This document shows, one piece after another, positions 1 through 5,311 of a DNA stretch of 5,311 nucleotides. This stretch comes from an uncultured bacterium (GTDB taxonomy: Bacteria > Planctomycetota > Phycisphaerae > Phycisphaerales > SM1A02). The notes below the pieces were generated by a model, which made no database searches, was not told where the DNA came from, and was given only the letters and a program-made list of their open reading frames with translations. Each line of letters starts with the position of its first letter. The stretch's first letter is position 1. Location of the stretch: positions 1-5,311 of the forward strand of contig CAJACJ010000152.1 in NCBI GenBank assembly GCA_903938205.1, in the 5' to 3' direction. A program made the position numbers and the translations under genes.

Positions 1-355
1 GGACCGCGAGGACTATGTACTGAGTCCGCAGATGCCAGTGCAACAAGCCATCAAGCGAATGCATATGTATGACGTGAGCCAATTGGTTGTGCTTGACGCC
101 GCGGACCGCGTGGTTGGAATTCTGGATGAGAGCGATGTGCTATTGGCGCTGGTCAAGAGCGGCGATATTTCCAAATTGCCTGTGAGTGATTTCATGACCA
201 GCCGTTTGGAAACCATTTCGCCAAAGTCCAGCGTGAATGATCTGCACCCAATTTTCCGCGCCGACCGCGTGGCCATTGTGGCAGACGACGATCATTTCTA
301 CGGCATCATCACGCGCATTGATTTAATCAATTACCTGCGCAAGAAACTTCTCTAA
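1..355 (+). CDS. Probable cystathionine beta-synthase, C-terminal CBS-domain pair (5' end outside window)
   Basis: The reading frame is open from the first bases of the window (frame starting at base 2) to a TAA at 353-355, so this is the 3' part of a longer gene. The ATG at 32 is internal: coding similarity starts before it. About 117 residues are visible and form a tandem CBS (Bateman) module. The first repeat runs through DVSQLVVLD and VVGILDESDVL. The second starts near PVSDFMTSRLETI and ends with VAIVADDDHFYGIITRIDLINYL. CBS pairs bind adenosyl ligands such as AMP or SAM and regulate the attached catalytic domain. The DVSQL, DESD and ITRID pattern resembles the C-terminus of bacterial PLP-dependent cystathionine beta-synthases, which condense serine and homocysteine. 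The lyase gene 0.7 kb downstream supports this. The catalytic domain is not in the window, so another CBS-tailed protein cannot be excluded. The CBS pair is near certain; the enzyme identity is likely. Confidence 0.8.
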   Translation, partial: DREDYVLSPQMPVQQAIKRMHMYDVSQLVVLDAADRVVGILDESDVLLALVKSGDISKLPVSDFMTSRLETISPKSSVNDLHPIFRADRVAIVADDDHFYGIITRIDLINYLRKKLL

Positions 356-367
356 AGCTCAAAATTA

Positions 368-1081
368 ATGGATATTCCAGGCATTTTGACCATATTTGTT
401 TCGCTGATCGCCCTGATTGATCCGCTGGGAACCGTGGGCATTTTCTTGGCCATCACGCGCAACGATTCGCACGCCTTGCGTCAACGCACCGCGCTGCTTG
501 GTTGCGTGTACGCATTTTTCATTTTGATTGTGTTCTTGGGTTTTGGTGGTTCCATTCTTTCATTCTTTGGAATCACAGTGTCGGCGGTACGCGTGGGTGG
601 CGGTTTGATTTTGGCCAAGATTGGTCTGGATTTGATCTCCGTCAAAATAGAGACCAAGTCAAGTCCGAGCGAGGAGAAAGATGCGGCTTCGCGCGACAGC
701 GTGGCGTTCTTTCCACTGGCCATTCCGCTACTTGCAGGTCCTGGCGCCATGACCGTGGCCATCGCCGAGAGCAGCCACTTTCGCGATGGTCGTTGGAGCG
801 ATCTTTTGTCAGCGTCACTTGCGATCGCCTTGGCGTGCTTTGTGACTTGGATTGTGCTTGATCGAGCGCTGCTCATTCAGAAAGTTCTTGGCAAGTCGGG
901 CACGAACGCCATTACCCGCATCATGGGATTTATTTTGGTGTGTATTGCCGCGCAAATGACCATTGTTGGAATTCAAGGCGTCATCGCCAGCATCCCTGCG
1001 AATGCAACGATTGCGCCGCCCAAAGACAGCATTTCCGCAGCCGTTAGCATCTTGCCATGGCTCACCCACATCTCAATTTAG
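368..1081 (+). CDS. MarC family integral membrane protein (putative small-molecule transporter)
   Basis: This 237-residue protein has the length and layout of the MarC (UPF0056) family of inner-membrane proteins. About six hydrophobic segments are visible, near residues 3-29, 43-69, 71-91, 113-133, 146-170 and 183-206. Family marks are DPLG at 18-21 in the first segment, the PLAIPLLAGPGAMT stretch at 116-129 (a pseudo-repeat of the first half) and RIMGFIL at 184-190. A charged loop at about 92-111 separates the two halves. The final 30 residues are a less conserved tail. MarC proteins are poorly characterised; a few relatives have been linked to amino-acid transport, and the old link to multiple antibiotic resistance in Escherichia coli was not upheld. 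The ATG lies 12 nt after the upstream CBS-domain gene and has no clear Shine-Dalgarno, which suggests translational coupling. Its 3' end overlaps the next gene by 25 nt. Substrate is unknown; the context suggests a sulfur amino acid or a related compound. Confidence 0.88.
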   Translation: MDIPGILTIFVSLIALIDPLGTVGIFLAITRNDSHALRQRTALLGCVYAFFILIVFLGFGGSILSFFGITVSAVRVGGGLILAKIGLDLISVKIETKSSPSEEKDAASRDSVAFFPLAIPLLAGPGAMTVAIAESSHFRDGRWSDLLSASLAIALACFVTWIVLDRALLIQKVLGKSGTNAITRIMGFILVCIAAQMTIVGIQGVIASIPANATIAPPKDSISAAVSILPWLTHISI

Positions 1082-2262
1082 AAAGTCGTTGCGTTCATGG
1101 CGGTCAACACCCGGACCCTGTGACAGGCGCGGTTATGCCTGCGATTGCAACAAGCAGCACATTTATTCAAGAGAGTCCTGGTGTACATAAAGGATTTGAA
1201 TATTCACGCAGCCACAATGCCACGCGCTTTGCCTTTGAGCGCGCGATCGCCAATTTGGAATCCAGCGGACTGTCAGAAGAACAAGAGCGCACGTGCGGCG
1301 GCTTTGCGTTCGCCAGTGGTCTTGCTGCCATTAGCACTTGCTTGGAAATACTCGACACCGGCGACACTCTTGTCAGCATGGACGATGTGTACGGCGGAAC
1401 CCATCGACTATTTTCAAAAGTTCGCCAGCGCAGCGCTGGACTTCTGCCCGTGTATGTTGACCTAACTAACCCCGCGCTCTTTGAGGCGGCGATACAAAAG
1501 AAAAAGCCCGGCATGGTGTGGGTTGAAACTCCCACCAATCCAACACTGAAAGTGGTCGACCTTGTGGCCATCGCAACCATTGCCAAGAAGCACGGCATTA
1601 TTAGCGTGTGCGACAACACATTCGCCACGCCCATGTTGCAGCGGCCGCTTGAAATGGGTTTTGATATTGTCATGCATTCGGTCACCAAATACTTGGGCGG
1701 CCACAGCGATGTGGTGGGCGGAGCGTTGGTGACAAATCGCGCTGATCTGGCTGAAAAACTGCGGTTTTTACAGAACGCCATCGGCGGCGTCATGGGTCCA
1801 TTTGACGCCTATTTGGCGCTGCGTGGCGTGAAGACTTTAGCCGTGCGCATGCAGCGACATTGCGAAAGCGCTATGCACATTGCGCAGTGGCTAGAGAAGC
1901 ACCCAAAAGTCGAGCGCGTTGTGTATCCGGGTCTTGCCTCACACCCGCAACACGCCGTTGCCAAAAAGCAAATGCAGCTTGCGGGCAAGCCAGCATTTGG
2001 TGGCATGATCACCATCTTCATCCGTGGAGGCTTGGCGGAAAGCCGTCGCTTCTTGGAAAACGTGCACATGTTCGCGCTGGCAGAAAGTTTGGGCGGCGTG
2101 GAAAGTTTGATCGAGCACCCAGCCATCATGACACACGCCAGTGTTCCAGCCGAAAGTAGAAAGGCGCTTGGTATTTCGGACAACTTGGTGCGCCTGAGCG
2201 TGGGTATTGAACATCAGCAAGACTTGATCAATGATCTTGAGAAAGCTCTTGCGCATGTGTGA
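1057..2262 (+). CDS. Cystathionine gamma-lyase-type trans-sulfuration enzyme (PLP-dependent)
   Basis: This 401-residue protein is a full-length Cys/Met-metabolism PLP enzyme of fold type I. Visible signatures are YSR at 49-51 (phosphate contacts from the neighbouring subunit), ASGLAA at 86-91, the VYGGT cofactor-stacking tyrosine at Y112, ETPTNP at 157-162, DNTFA with D186 (pyridine nitrogen), and SVTKYLGGHSD with the Schiff-base lysine K211. The C-terminal LGGVES at 345-350 and MTHAS at 358-362 are also typical. The most likely reaction is cleavage of cystathionine to cysteine, 2-oxobutyrate and ammonia, paired with the upstream beta-synthase. Cystathionine gamma-synthase or mixed activity cannot be excluded from sequence, because these families share the active site. 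The ATG at 1057 is the only credible start: an in-frame TAG sits 12 nt upstream, and the next ATG (codon 27) would remove conserved N-terminal residues. It has no Shine-Dalgarno and overlaps marC by 25 nt. About nine extra residues (roughly 70-81) precede the ASG motif compared with typical relatives. Confidence 0.9.
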   Translation: MAHPHLNLESRCVHGGQHPDPVTGAVMPAIATSSTFIQESPGVHKGFEYSRSHNATRFAFERAIANLESSGLSEEQERTCGGFAFASGLAAISTCLEILDTGDTLVSMDDVYGGTHRLFSKVRQRSAGLLPVYVDLTNPALFEAAIQKKKPGMVWVETPTNPTLKVVDLVAIATIAKKHGIISVCDNTFATPMLQRPLEMGFDIVMHSVTKYLGGHSDVVGGALVTNRADLAEKLRFLQNAIGGVMGPFDAYLALRGVKTLAVRMQRHCESAMHIAQWLEKHPKVERVVYPGLASHPQHAVAKKQMQLAGKPAFGGMITIFIRGGLAESRRFLENVHMFALAESLGGVESLIEHPAIMTHASVPAESRKALGISDNLVRLSVGIEHQQDLINDLEKALAHV

Positions 2263-2391
2263 TTTTTCTTTCGCTGAAACAGGTTCACTCGCGTCGCCTC
2301 GATTCTTGCAACACGCAGTAGAACTTCTCAAATATATTTTCAACTTGCCGCACTCAACACAACACTCTACACAAAATCAAGGAGCCATTTC
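2263..2391 (+). promoter_or_regulatory. Intergenic region upstream of pyrH with candidate -10 element
   Basis: This 129-nt gap is the first sizeable non-coding stretch after the sulfur operon. An AT-rich patch holds TATATT at 2333-2338, a five-of-six match to a sigma-70 -10 hexamer. A TTGCAA at 2306-2311 looks like a -35 box, but the 21-nt spacer is too long, so only the -10 part is persuasive. The following 50 nt are CA-rich with little G, including repeats of CAACAC, and look like an unstructured leader. A short T-rich run directly follows the lyase stop codon (2263-2271), but I find no convincing stem before it, so no intrinsic terminator is called. Confidence 0.35.
2379..2384 (+). promoter_or_regulatory. 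Ribosome binding site that fixes the GTG start of pyrH
   Basis: AAGGAG is a strong Shine-Dalgarno match placed 7 nt before the GTG at 2392. It supports GTG initiation rather than a later ATG, which would fall beyond the conserved N-terminal KLSGES motif. Confidence 0.8.
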
Positions 2392-3114
2392 GTGAGCCAG
2401 AACTATCAACGCGTTGTATTGAAACTCAGCGGAGAAAGCTTTGCGCAAGAAGGTCAACTTGGCATTGCGCCTGAGCAATTGGCGCACATTGCCGCGGAAA
2501 TTGCCGATGCGTATCGCGCGGTCAATGGCTTGAAATTGGCCATTGTTGTGGGTGGTGGAAATATTGTGCGCGGCGCCAAGTTGGCCGAGAAGGGTCGGAT
2601 TGCGCAAGCCACGGCCGACTACATGGGCATGATGGGAACAATTATCAACGGCCTTGCTTTGCGCGAGGCGCTTGAAGGAACTGGCGTGGCCAGTCGACTA
2701 ATGACCGCGCTTGAAGTGAAGTCCGTGGCCGAGCCCTTCATCCGTGCGCGCGCGCTGCGCCACATGGAAAAAGGCCGCGTGATTATTTTGGCGGCCGGCA
2801 CCGGCAATCCATTCTTCACCACCGACACCTGCGCCAGTTTGCGCGGCGTTGAATTGCAAGCGCAAATGTTGTTGAAGGCCACCAAAGTCGACGGCGTCTA
2901 TACCGCTGATCCAAAGAAGGATCCAACCGCGACCAAGTTGAACGAGATTAAATTCTCCGAGGCGATCGCCAAACGATTGGCCGTGATGGATCTGACCGCG
3001 TTGACCATGTGCATGGAGCATTCGCTGCCTGTGCGCGTGTTCAACTTCCATCAACATGGAAATGTCAAGCGCGCCATGTGTGGCGAAGCCATTGGCACGC
3101 TGGTTTCCAATTAA
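2392..3114 (+). CDS. pyrH: Uridylate (UMP) kinase
   Basis: PyrH phosphorylates UMP to UDP with ATP, in the cytoplasm, as the first committed step to UTP and CTP; bacterial enzymes are hexamers of the amino-acid kinase fold, unrelated to eukaryotic UMP/CMP kinases. The 240-residue length equals the family norm. Motifs in order are KLSGES at 11-16 (phosphate binding), VVGGGNIVRG at 52-61, DYMGMMGT at 76-83 (UMP-binding region), RHMEKGR at 123-129, GTGNPFFTTDT at 136-146 (the nucleotide and UMP site) and KATKVDGVYTADP at 162-174. The start is GTG, supported by a strong Shine-Dalgarno. The gene is followed by frr, as in most bacteria, but is preceded by a sulfur-metabolism gene rather than rpsB-tsf. 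PyrH enzymes are commonly activated by GTP and inhibited by UTP; this is family knowledge and cannot be read from the sequence. Confidence 0.97.
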   Translation: MSQNYQRVVLKLSGESFAQEGQLGIAPEQLAHIAAEIADAYRAVNGLKLAIVVGGGNIVRGAKLAEKGRIAQATADYMGMMGTIINGLALREALEGTGVASRLMTALEVKSVAEPFIRARALRHMEKGRVIILAAGTGNPFFTTDTCASLRGVELQAQMLLKATKVDGVYTADPKKDPTATKLNEIKFSEAIAKRLAVMDLTALTMCMEHSLPVRVFNFHQHGNVKRAMCGEAIGTLVSN

Positions 3115-3267
3115 TCGGCGCATGCACGGGCAAATCGAAGCCGCACTTTTTTGCGCCACAAACCGATGCAAATTCGTCTTGTGATACACAATGCGCGCAC
3201 CCATGAATCAACGGCTACGCCCATCATTTTCCCTGCTATTCTCGCACACTCTTGAAGGAGAAATCGC
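3115..3267 (+). promoter_or_regulatory. pyrH-frr intergenic spacer with a short perfect inverted repeat
   Basis: This 153-nt gap contains no supportable gene. The most regular element is the 13-nt inverted repeat TTGTG-ATA-CACAA at 3179-3191, which could be a small operator half-site pair or a weak hairpin. GGCGCA at 3117-3122 can pair with TGCGCC at 3152-3157, but the loop is about 29 nt and the T run lies inside the structure, so it is not a standard terminator. A weak extended -10-like TGCTATTCT lies at 3234-3242, with no -35 partner. A separate frr promoter is possible but not demonstrated. Confidence 0.3.
3254..3260 (+). promoter_or_regulatory. Ribosome binding site of frr
   Basis: GAAGGAG is a strong Shine-Dalgarno match that ends 7 nt before the ATG at 3268. 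It supports efficient independent initiation of frr after the long spacer. Confidence 0.8.
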
Positions 3268-3834
3268 ATGGACCTAGACACCATTTTGTTGGAATGTGAA
3301 GATCAGATGGAGAAGAGCGTGGAGCACCTGAGCAAGGAGCTGCGTGGCATGCGCACGGGTCGCGCCACCACCGCCATGTTGGAATACATCAAGGTGGACT
3401 ACTACGGTTCCATGACTGACTTGCGCGAACTCGCCGCCATTAGTGTGCCCGAGCCCACGCAACTTCTTGTGAAGCCATTTGATCCAGGCGCTAAAACTGA
3501 AATCGTGAAGGCCATTGAGAAGTCAGGCTTGGGTCTGAATCCGCAAACCGAAGGCACTCAAATTCGCATCATTGTTCCATCGCCAAGTTCGGACAGGCGC
3601 AAGCAACTTGCAACGCAAGCCAAGAAACTTGCCGAGGACACCAAAGTTGCTGTTCGCAACGCTCGCCGCGATGCCAACAAGCGCATTGACACGTTGTTGG
3701 CTGACAAAAAATCTGGCTTGACCGAGGACGCCGCCGAGCGCGCCCAAAAAGATGTGGACGAAGCCACCAAGAAACAAACAACGCGTGTGGAAGAAGTTGT
3801 GACCAAGAAAGTCACCGAGATTGAGGAGGCGTAA
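3268..3834 (+). CDS. frr: Ribosome recycling factor
   Basis: RRF works with EF-G to split the post-termination ribosome complex so that subunits can be reused. The 188-residue protein is close to the usual 185. Domain I, a three-helix bundle, is formed by roughly residues 1-31 and 104-188. Domain II, the small beta/alpha domain, is formed by about 32-103. Hallmarks are LRGMRTGRA at 25-33 (the conserved arginine-rich end of helix 1 that contacts 23S rRNA), a VPEP segment in domain II, and VRNARRDAN in the long second helix. The C-terminal helix is rich in lysine, glutamate and threonine, as expected. The ATG has a strong Shine-Dalgarno. The last codons carry the ribosome binding site of the next gene, so frr and nrdR are almost certainly co-translated from one message. 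Confidence 0.97.
   Translation: MDLDTILLECEDQMEKSVEHLSKELRGMRTGRATTAMLEYIKVDYYGSMTDLRELAAISVPEPTQLLVKPFDPGAKTEIVKAIEKSGLGLNPQTEGTQIRIIVPSPSSDRRKQLATQAKKLAEDTKVAVRNARRDANKRIDTLLADKKSGLTEDAAERAQKDVDEATKKQTTRVEEVVTKKVTEIEEA
3823..3829 (+). promoter_or_regulatory. nrdR ribosome binding site embedded in the end of frr
   Basis: GAGGAGG lies within the last codons of frr and ends 8 nt before the GTG at 3838. It decides that GTG as the nrdR start. The frr TAA at 3832-3834 sits between the site and the start, a typical arrangement for termination-reinitiation coupling. Confidence 0.8.
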
Positions 3835-3837
3835 TTC

Positions 3838-4344
3838 GTGCGCTGTCCTTTTTGTTCCGCAGACAATGACAAGGTGATTGATAGTCGCCCGGGCGAAGAT
3901 GGCGACACCATTCGCCGCCGCCGCGAATGCATTGCCTGTGAAAAACGCTTCACAACCTACGAGCGATTTGAGCGAACTGCCCGCTTAATGGTTGTGAAAC
4001 GTGATGGAACACGTGTTCCCTACTTGGCTGAAAGTCTGTCACGTGGCTTGCACGCCGCATGCGGCAAGCGCCCCATTCGCGAAGAGGACAAAGAACGTTT
4101 GTGCCGCGAAGTGGAAGAGGAAATTCACCGCGACTTCGACCGCGAAGTGTTGAGCACCGAAATTGGCCAGCGTCTTGCCAACAAACTTCGCGTGGTTGAT
4201 CCCATTGCCTATATCCGATTTGTCAGCGAGCACCACGGATTCAGCTCCATCGCCGAGTTCGCCGCCGAGATGGCGTCCATGCAATCACGTCCAAGTCCTG
4301 TCGCCAACGAGCGCGATCTTTTTCCAGACACCAAAACGAAATAA
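3838..4344 (+). CDS. nrdR: Transcriptional repressor NrdR (ribonucleotide reductase regulator)
   Basis: NrdR is a nucleotide-sensing repressor that binds paired NrdR boxes upstream of ribonucleotide reductase genes when dATP is abundant. The N-terminal zinc ribbon is intact, with cysteines at 3, 6, 31 and 34, the VIDSR segment at 13-17, the RRRREC stretch at 26-31 and RFTTYE at 37-42. An ATP-cone domain follows from about residue 50 to 140, with VVKRDG at 52-57, GKRPI at 76-80 and AYIRF. The protein is 168 residues, somewhat longer than the roughly 150 usual, because of a polar C-terminal tail of about 20 residues. Two cone segments differ from the common pattern: the usual PFDxxKL is PYLAESL at 61-67, and the usual ASVYRxF is VSEHHGF. 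The start is GTG with an embedded Shine-Dalgarno 3 nt after frr. No ribonucleotide reductase gene or clear NrdR box lies in the window, so its targets are elsewhere. Confidence 0.95.
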   Translation: MRCPFCSADNDKVIDSRPGEDGDTIRRRRECIACEKRFTTYERFERTARLMVVKRDGTRVPYLAESLSRGLHAACGKRPIREEDKERLCREVEEEIHRDFDREVLSTEIGQRLANKLRVVDPIAYIRFVSEHHGFSSIAEFAAEMASMQSRPSPVANERDLFPDTKTK

Positions 4345-4356
4345 ATCCACAACATC

Positions 4357-5311
4357 ATGCCAGTCATCACGCTTCCAGACGGAACCACAAAAACTTATGA
4401 CGCACCTGTAACCGCCGCGAAAGTGGCCGCCGATATTGGAGCGGGTCTTGCCAAGGCCGCCCTTGGCGCAAAGATTGACGGCGTGCTGTGCGACCTCTCA
4501 ACAACTATGTCGCGTGACGCGCAGCTGGCCATTGTCACTCCCAAAAAACGCGACGGCACCATTGACCCAGACGCGCTATTTCTTGTGCGCCATTCCGCGG
4601 CGCACATTATGGCGGAGGCCATCAGCAATTTATTTCCTGGCGTGCAACTGGTCTACGGACCGCCCGTGGAGCAAGGCTTCTACTACGACATGGCCTTCCC
4701 CGCCGGGCAAATTCCTAGCGCCGACGATTTCACCAAAATTGAGCAGGAAATGGCTCGAATTGTGGCAGAAGATCGCCCCTTCACGCGCTTTGAAATGAAC
4801 GCCGCCGATGGCATGGCCAAGGCCAACAGCGAAGGCAGCAAATATAAAATTGACAACGCGCAGCGCGCCTGCGATGCGGCGAAAACTTCTGGCGGCGACG
4901 CCACGCTGAGTTGGTACGCAACGGGAACGCCTGGAAAAAATTGGGAAGACCTTTGCCGCGGTCCCCACGTGCCAACCACCGCGCGCGTTGCCGCGTACAA
5001 AGTGACCACGCTTGCCAGCAGCTATTGGCACGGCGATGAAAAAAGTGATCGACTGACGCGCGTGTATGGAACCGCTTTTGCATCAAAGGCGGAACTTGAC
5101 GCGCACATGAAGCAACTTGAAGAAGCCAAGTTGCGCGACCACCGCGTTCTTGGAAAGCAGTTGCAACTTTTTCACATCGATGAAATGGTTGGACAAGGCC
5201 TTGTGTTGTGGAAACCAAATGGCGCCGTGATTCGCCAAGAGTTGCAAACTTTTATTGGCGAGGCGTTGCGTCAACAGGGCTACCACCAAGTGTTCACTCC
5301 GCACATTGGCA
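4357..5311 (+). CDS. thrS: Threonyl-tRNA synthetase, N-terminal part (3' end outside window)
   Basis: ThrRS charges tRNA-Thr with threonine and edits mischarged Ser-tRNA-Thr. The 318 visible codons run open to the window end, with no stop. Residues 1 to about 62 form the TGS domain and begin MPVITLPDGT, nearly the same as the Escherichia coli N-terminus, which fixes the ATG. The editing domain (about 65-235) has HSAAH (H79, H83), GFYYD at 107-111, and CRGPH (C200, H204), the four residues of the editing site; YWHGD and RVYGTAF follow. The linker helix RDHRVLGKQL at 260-269 leads to the start of the class II catalytic core, with motif 1 ending near P315. Motifs 2 and 3 and the anticodon-binding domain lie beyond the window. 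The stretch between YKI and CRGPH is about ten residues longer than in E. coli. The gene lies 12 nt after nrdR without a Shine-Dalgarno, so coupling is likely. No T-box leader is present. Confidence 0.96.
   Translation, partial: MPVITLPDGTTKTYDAPVTAAKVAADIGAGLAKAALGAKIDGVLCDLSTTMSRDAQLAIVTPKKRDGTIDPDALFLVRHSAAHIMAEAISNLFPGVQLVYGPPVEQGFYYDMAFPAGQIPSADDFTKIEQEMARIVAEDRPFTRFEMNAADGMAKANSEGSKYKIDNAQRACDAAKTSGGDATLSWYATGTPGKNWEDLCRGPHVPTTARVAAYKVTTLASSYWHGDEKSDRLTRVYGTAFASKAELDAHMKQLEEAKLRDHRVLGKQLQLFHIDEMVGQGLVLWKPNGAVIRQELQTFIGEALRQQGYHQVFTPHIG

Noticed and set aside
1167..1793. Long open frame of 208 codons on the minus strand inside the lyase gene
   Set aside because: It lies fully opposite a confidently identified gene, its translation matches no family I know and it is serine/threonine-rich as expected from antisense of this codon usage.
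2240..2275. Possible intrinsic terminator after the lyase gene (T-rich run after the stop)
   Set aside because: No GC-rich stem precedes the T run; GAAAG and CTTTC can pair only across a long loop.
3117..3157. GGCGCA/TGCGCC pairing after pyrH as a terminator
   Set aside because: The loop is about 29 nt and the six-T run lies before the second arm rather than after it.
2698..3204. Minus-strand open frame of 168 codons opposite pyrH and the following spacer
   Set aside because: The translation is low-complexity, rich in His, Gln and Gly, opposite a conserved gene, with no supporting start signal.
3234..3242. Extended -10-like TGCTATTCT upstream of frr
   Set aside because: Only four of six matches in the hexamer and no -35 sequence at a usable distance.
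3122..3277. Two tiny plus-strand frames in the pyrH-frr spacer (20 codons from 3122; 28 codons from 3191 running into frr)
   Set aside because: Neither has a Shine-Dalgarno or a recognisable sequence, and the second overlaps the frr start in another frame. They could only be upheld by conservation or ribosome profiling.
4630..5218. Overlapping minus-strand open frames opposite thrS
   Set aside because: Several competing frames over one conserved gene indicate antisense shadows; none shows a recognisable domain.
1..5311. Hidden mobile element, CRISPR array, defence or toxin-antitoxin system
   Set aside because: No direct or terminal inverted repeats, no transposase or integrase-like sequence, and nearly all bases are accounted for by seven core genes plus two short spacers.

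Overview
The window is a densely packed, all-plus-strand stretch of a bacterial chromosome. It carries seven protein genes, and every one belongs to a recognisable core-metabolism or translation family. I see no RNA gene, insertion sequence, CRISPR array, phage gene, toxin-antitoxin pair or defence gene. No previously undescribed system is evident. The interest lies in gene arrangement and in deviations inside known families.

Region 1 (1-2262) looks like a sulfur amino-acid operon. It holds the C-terminal CBS-domain pair of a probable cystathionine beta-synthase (cut by the window start), a MarC-family membrane protein, and a full-length PLP-dependent cystathionine gamma-lyase-type enzyme. 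The genes are joined by a 12-nt gap and then a 25-nt overlap, so they are probably co-transcribed. Beta-synthase plus gamma-lyase would form a reverse transsulfuration route (homocysteine + serine to cystathionine to cysteine). The membrane protein between them could move a related small molecule, but that is inference.

Region 2 (2263-2391) is a 129-nt gap with an AT-rich -10-like hexamer and a strong Shine-Dalgarno, so it probably carries the promoter of the next group. Region 3 (2392-5311) holds pyrH (UMP kinase), a 153-nt gap, frr (ribosome recycling factor), nrdR (ribonucleotide reductase repressor, 3 nt after frr) and thrS (threonyl-tRNA synthetase, 12 nt after nrdR and cut by the window end). 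It links pyrimidine nucleotide supply, deoxynucleotide control and translation. The familiar rpsB-tsf genes are absent in front of pyrH.

Organism: a bacterium of moderate GC content. Resemblances recalled from memory (the PyrH segment with NGLALREALE, the long ThrS editing-domain linker with TGTPG before the CRGPH motif, and the use of reverse transsulfuration) suggest the Planctomycetota, perhaps a Phycisphaerae-like lineage. This is tentative and was not tested by any search. Three genes (pyrH, frr, nrdR) have strong Shine-Dalgarno sequences, while marC, the lyase gene and thrS show none.
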